The translations under genes were made by a program, and so were the position numbers. A stretch of 7,606 nt of DNA, taken from the NCBI GenBank assembly GCA_016765515.1, contig JAESPT010000214.1, positions 1 to 7,606 on the forward strand. Direction: 5' to 3'. The notes beneath the pieces were generated by a model. It searched no databases, was not told the DNA's origin, and was given only the letters and a program-made list of their open reading frames with translations. Origin of the DNA: Sneathiella sp. (GTDB lineage Bacteria; Pseudomonadota; Alphaproteobacteria; Sneathiellales; Sneathiellaceae). Below, piece after piece: positions 7,271 through 7,606 of this stretch. The first letter of the stretch is position 1. Each line of letters begins with the position of its first letter.

Positions 7271-7606
7271 GTGGCTTATCTAAATTCAGAGTTATTGGAA
7301 CTCATAATTATTGCCACTTTCGCTGTCGCAATTTTCTATTATTTTTGGGAAACACTACCCAGTGAGCGTAGTTTAAATTGTATTGCGTGGGGCATTACAA
7401 TTATGACCGTCGGTGTCGCAATACATTATGTTTCAAGCACCCCATTAAAATCTCTGCTCATCAGCATTGTCGATGAAGAATATCTGGGAATTTTTCGGCC
7501 CGGTTTTTATATTCTCGGCGGCATATTATCCTTATTGGTATCCCTGGGTGGTTCGCAAAAGTGGTGACCTTCCATGAAGAAATAAATTTAAGAAAAAAAG
7601 CACAGA
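7271..7606 (+). CDS. Second sensor kinase paralogue (N-terminal part), frameshifted and cut by the window end
   Basis: The opening M-A-Y-L-N-S-E-L-L-E-L and the three membrane helices align without gaps to the first kinase; by hand count about 50 of the first 112 positions are identical (roughly 45%). The frame as given stops at TGA 7565-7567 after 98 codons, but the homology moves to another frame: after GGT (7547-7549) only GG remains where TGG (Trp94 in the first copy) is expected. From TTC at 7552 the frame reads W-F-A-K-V-V-T-F-H-E-E-I-N-L-R, matching [15 protein letters not shown], and stays open to the window end. This is therefore a 1-nt deletion, not a natural short protein. The PAS and kinase domains are expected beyond the right edge. 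GTG at 7271 is the start because an in-frame TGA lies at 7256-7258 with no other start codon between. It is 219 nt after the first kinase stop. Confidence 0.8.

Overview
The window looks like an ordinary chromosomal segment from a mid-GC Gram-negative bacterium, most likely an alphaproteobacterium. This is inferred from three things: the adjacent genes for a TPR_21/YfgM-like protein and a BamB-like lipoprotein, the PAS_7-type histidine kinase architecture, and frequent GTG/TTG starts. No rRNA, tRNA, CRISPR array, insertion sequence or phage gene is visible.

Layout, left to right. (1) Positions 1-1993, minus strand: a two-gene operon with a single-TM tetratricopeptide-type protein followed by a BamB-like beta-propeller lipoprotein that runs off the left edge. 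(2) Positions 2060-2349: a compact divergent promoter region, then a 60-residue two-helix membrane protein on the plus strand. (3) Positions 2350-2884: about 535 bp with no convincing gene. (4) Positions 2885-3055: a 56-residue soluble protein of unknown function on the plus strand, converging on (5) positions 3068-4974, minus strand: guaA (GMP synthase) directly followed by a DUF2306-type membrane protein gene. (6) Positions 4975-5206: an AT-rich divergent regulatory region with two CRP-like dyads 33 bp apart. (7) Positions 5207-7606, plus strand: two tandem paralogous sensor genes. The first encodes a complete 614-residue membrane histidine kinase (3 TM, PAS_7, PAS, HisKA, HATPase). The second is cut by the right edge.

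The most striking feature is that three reading frames are broken in the sequence as given. guaA has lost one base just after its catalytic cysteine. The DUF2306 gene has an in-frame TGA where an arginine is expected. The second kinase copy has lost one base after its third membrane helix. Each break is clear because the homologous reading resumes immediately in the expected frame. Both indels remove one base from what would be a doublet (GG, TT), and one hits a core metabolic gene, so sequencing or assembly error is at least as likely as real decay. No clear new multi-gene system is visible. The best biological leads are the tandem kinases with an unrecognised three-helix input domain and the phased CRP-like sites in front of them.
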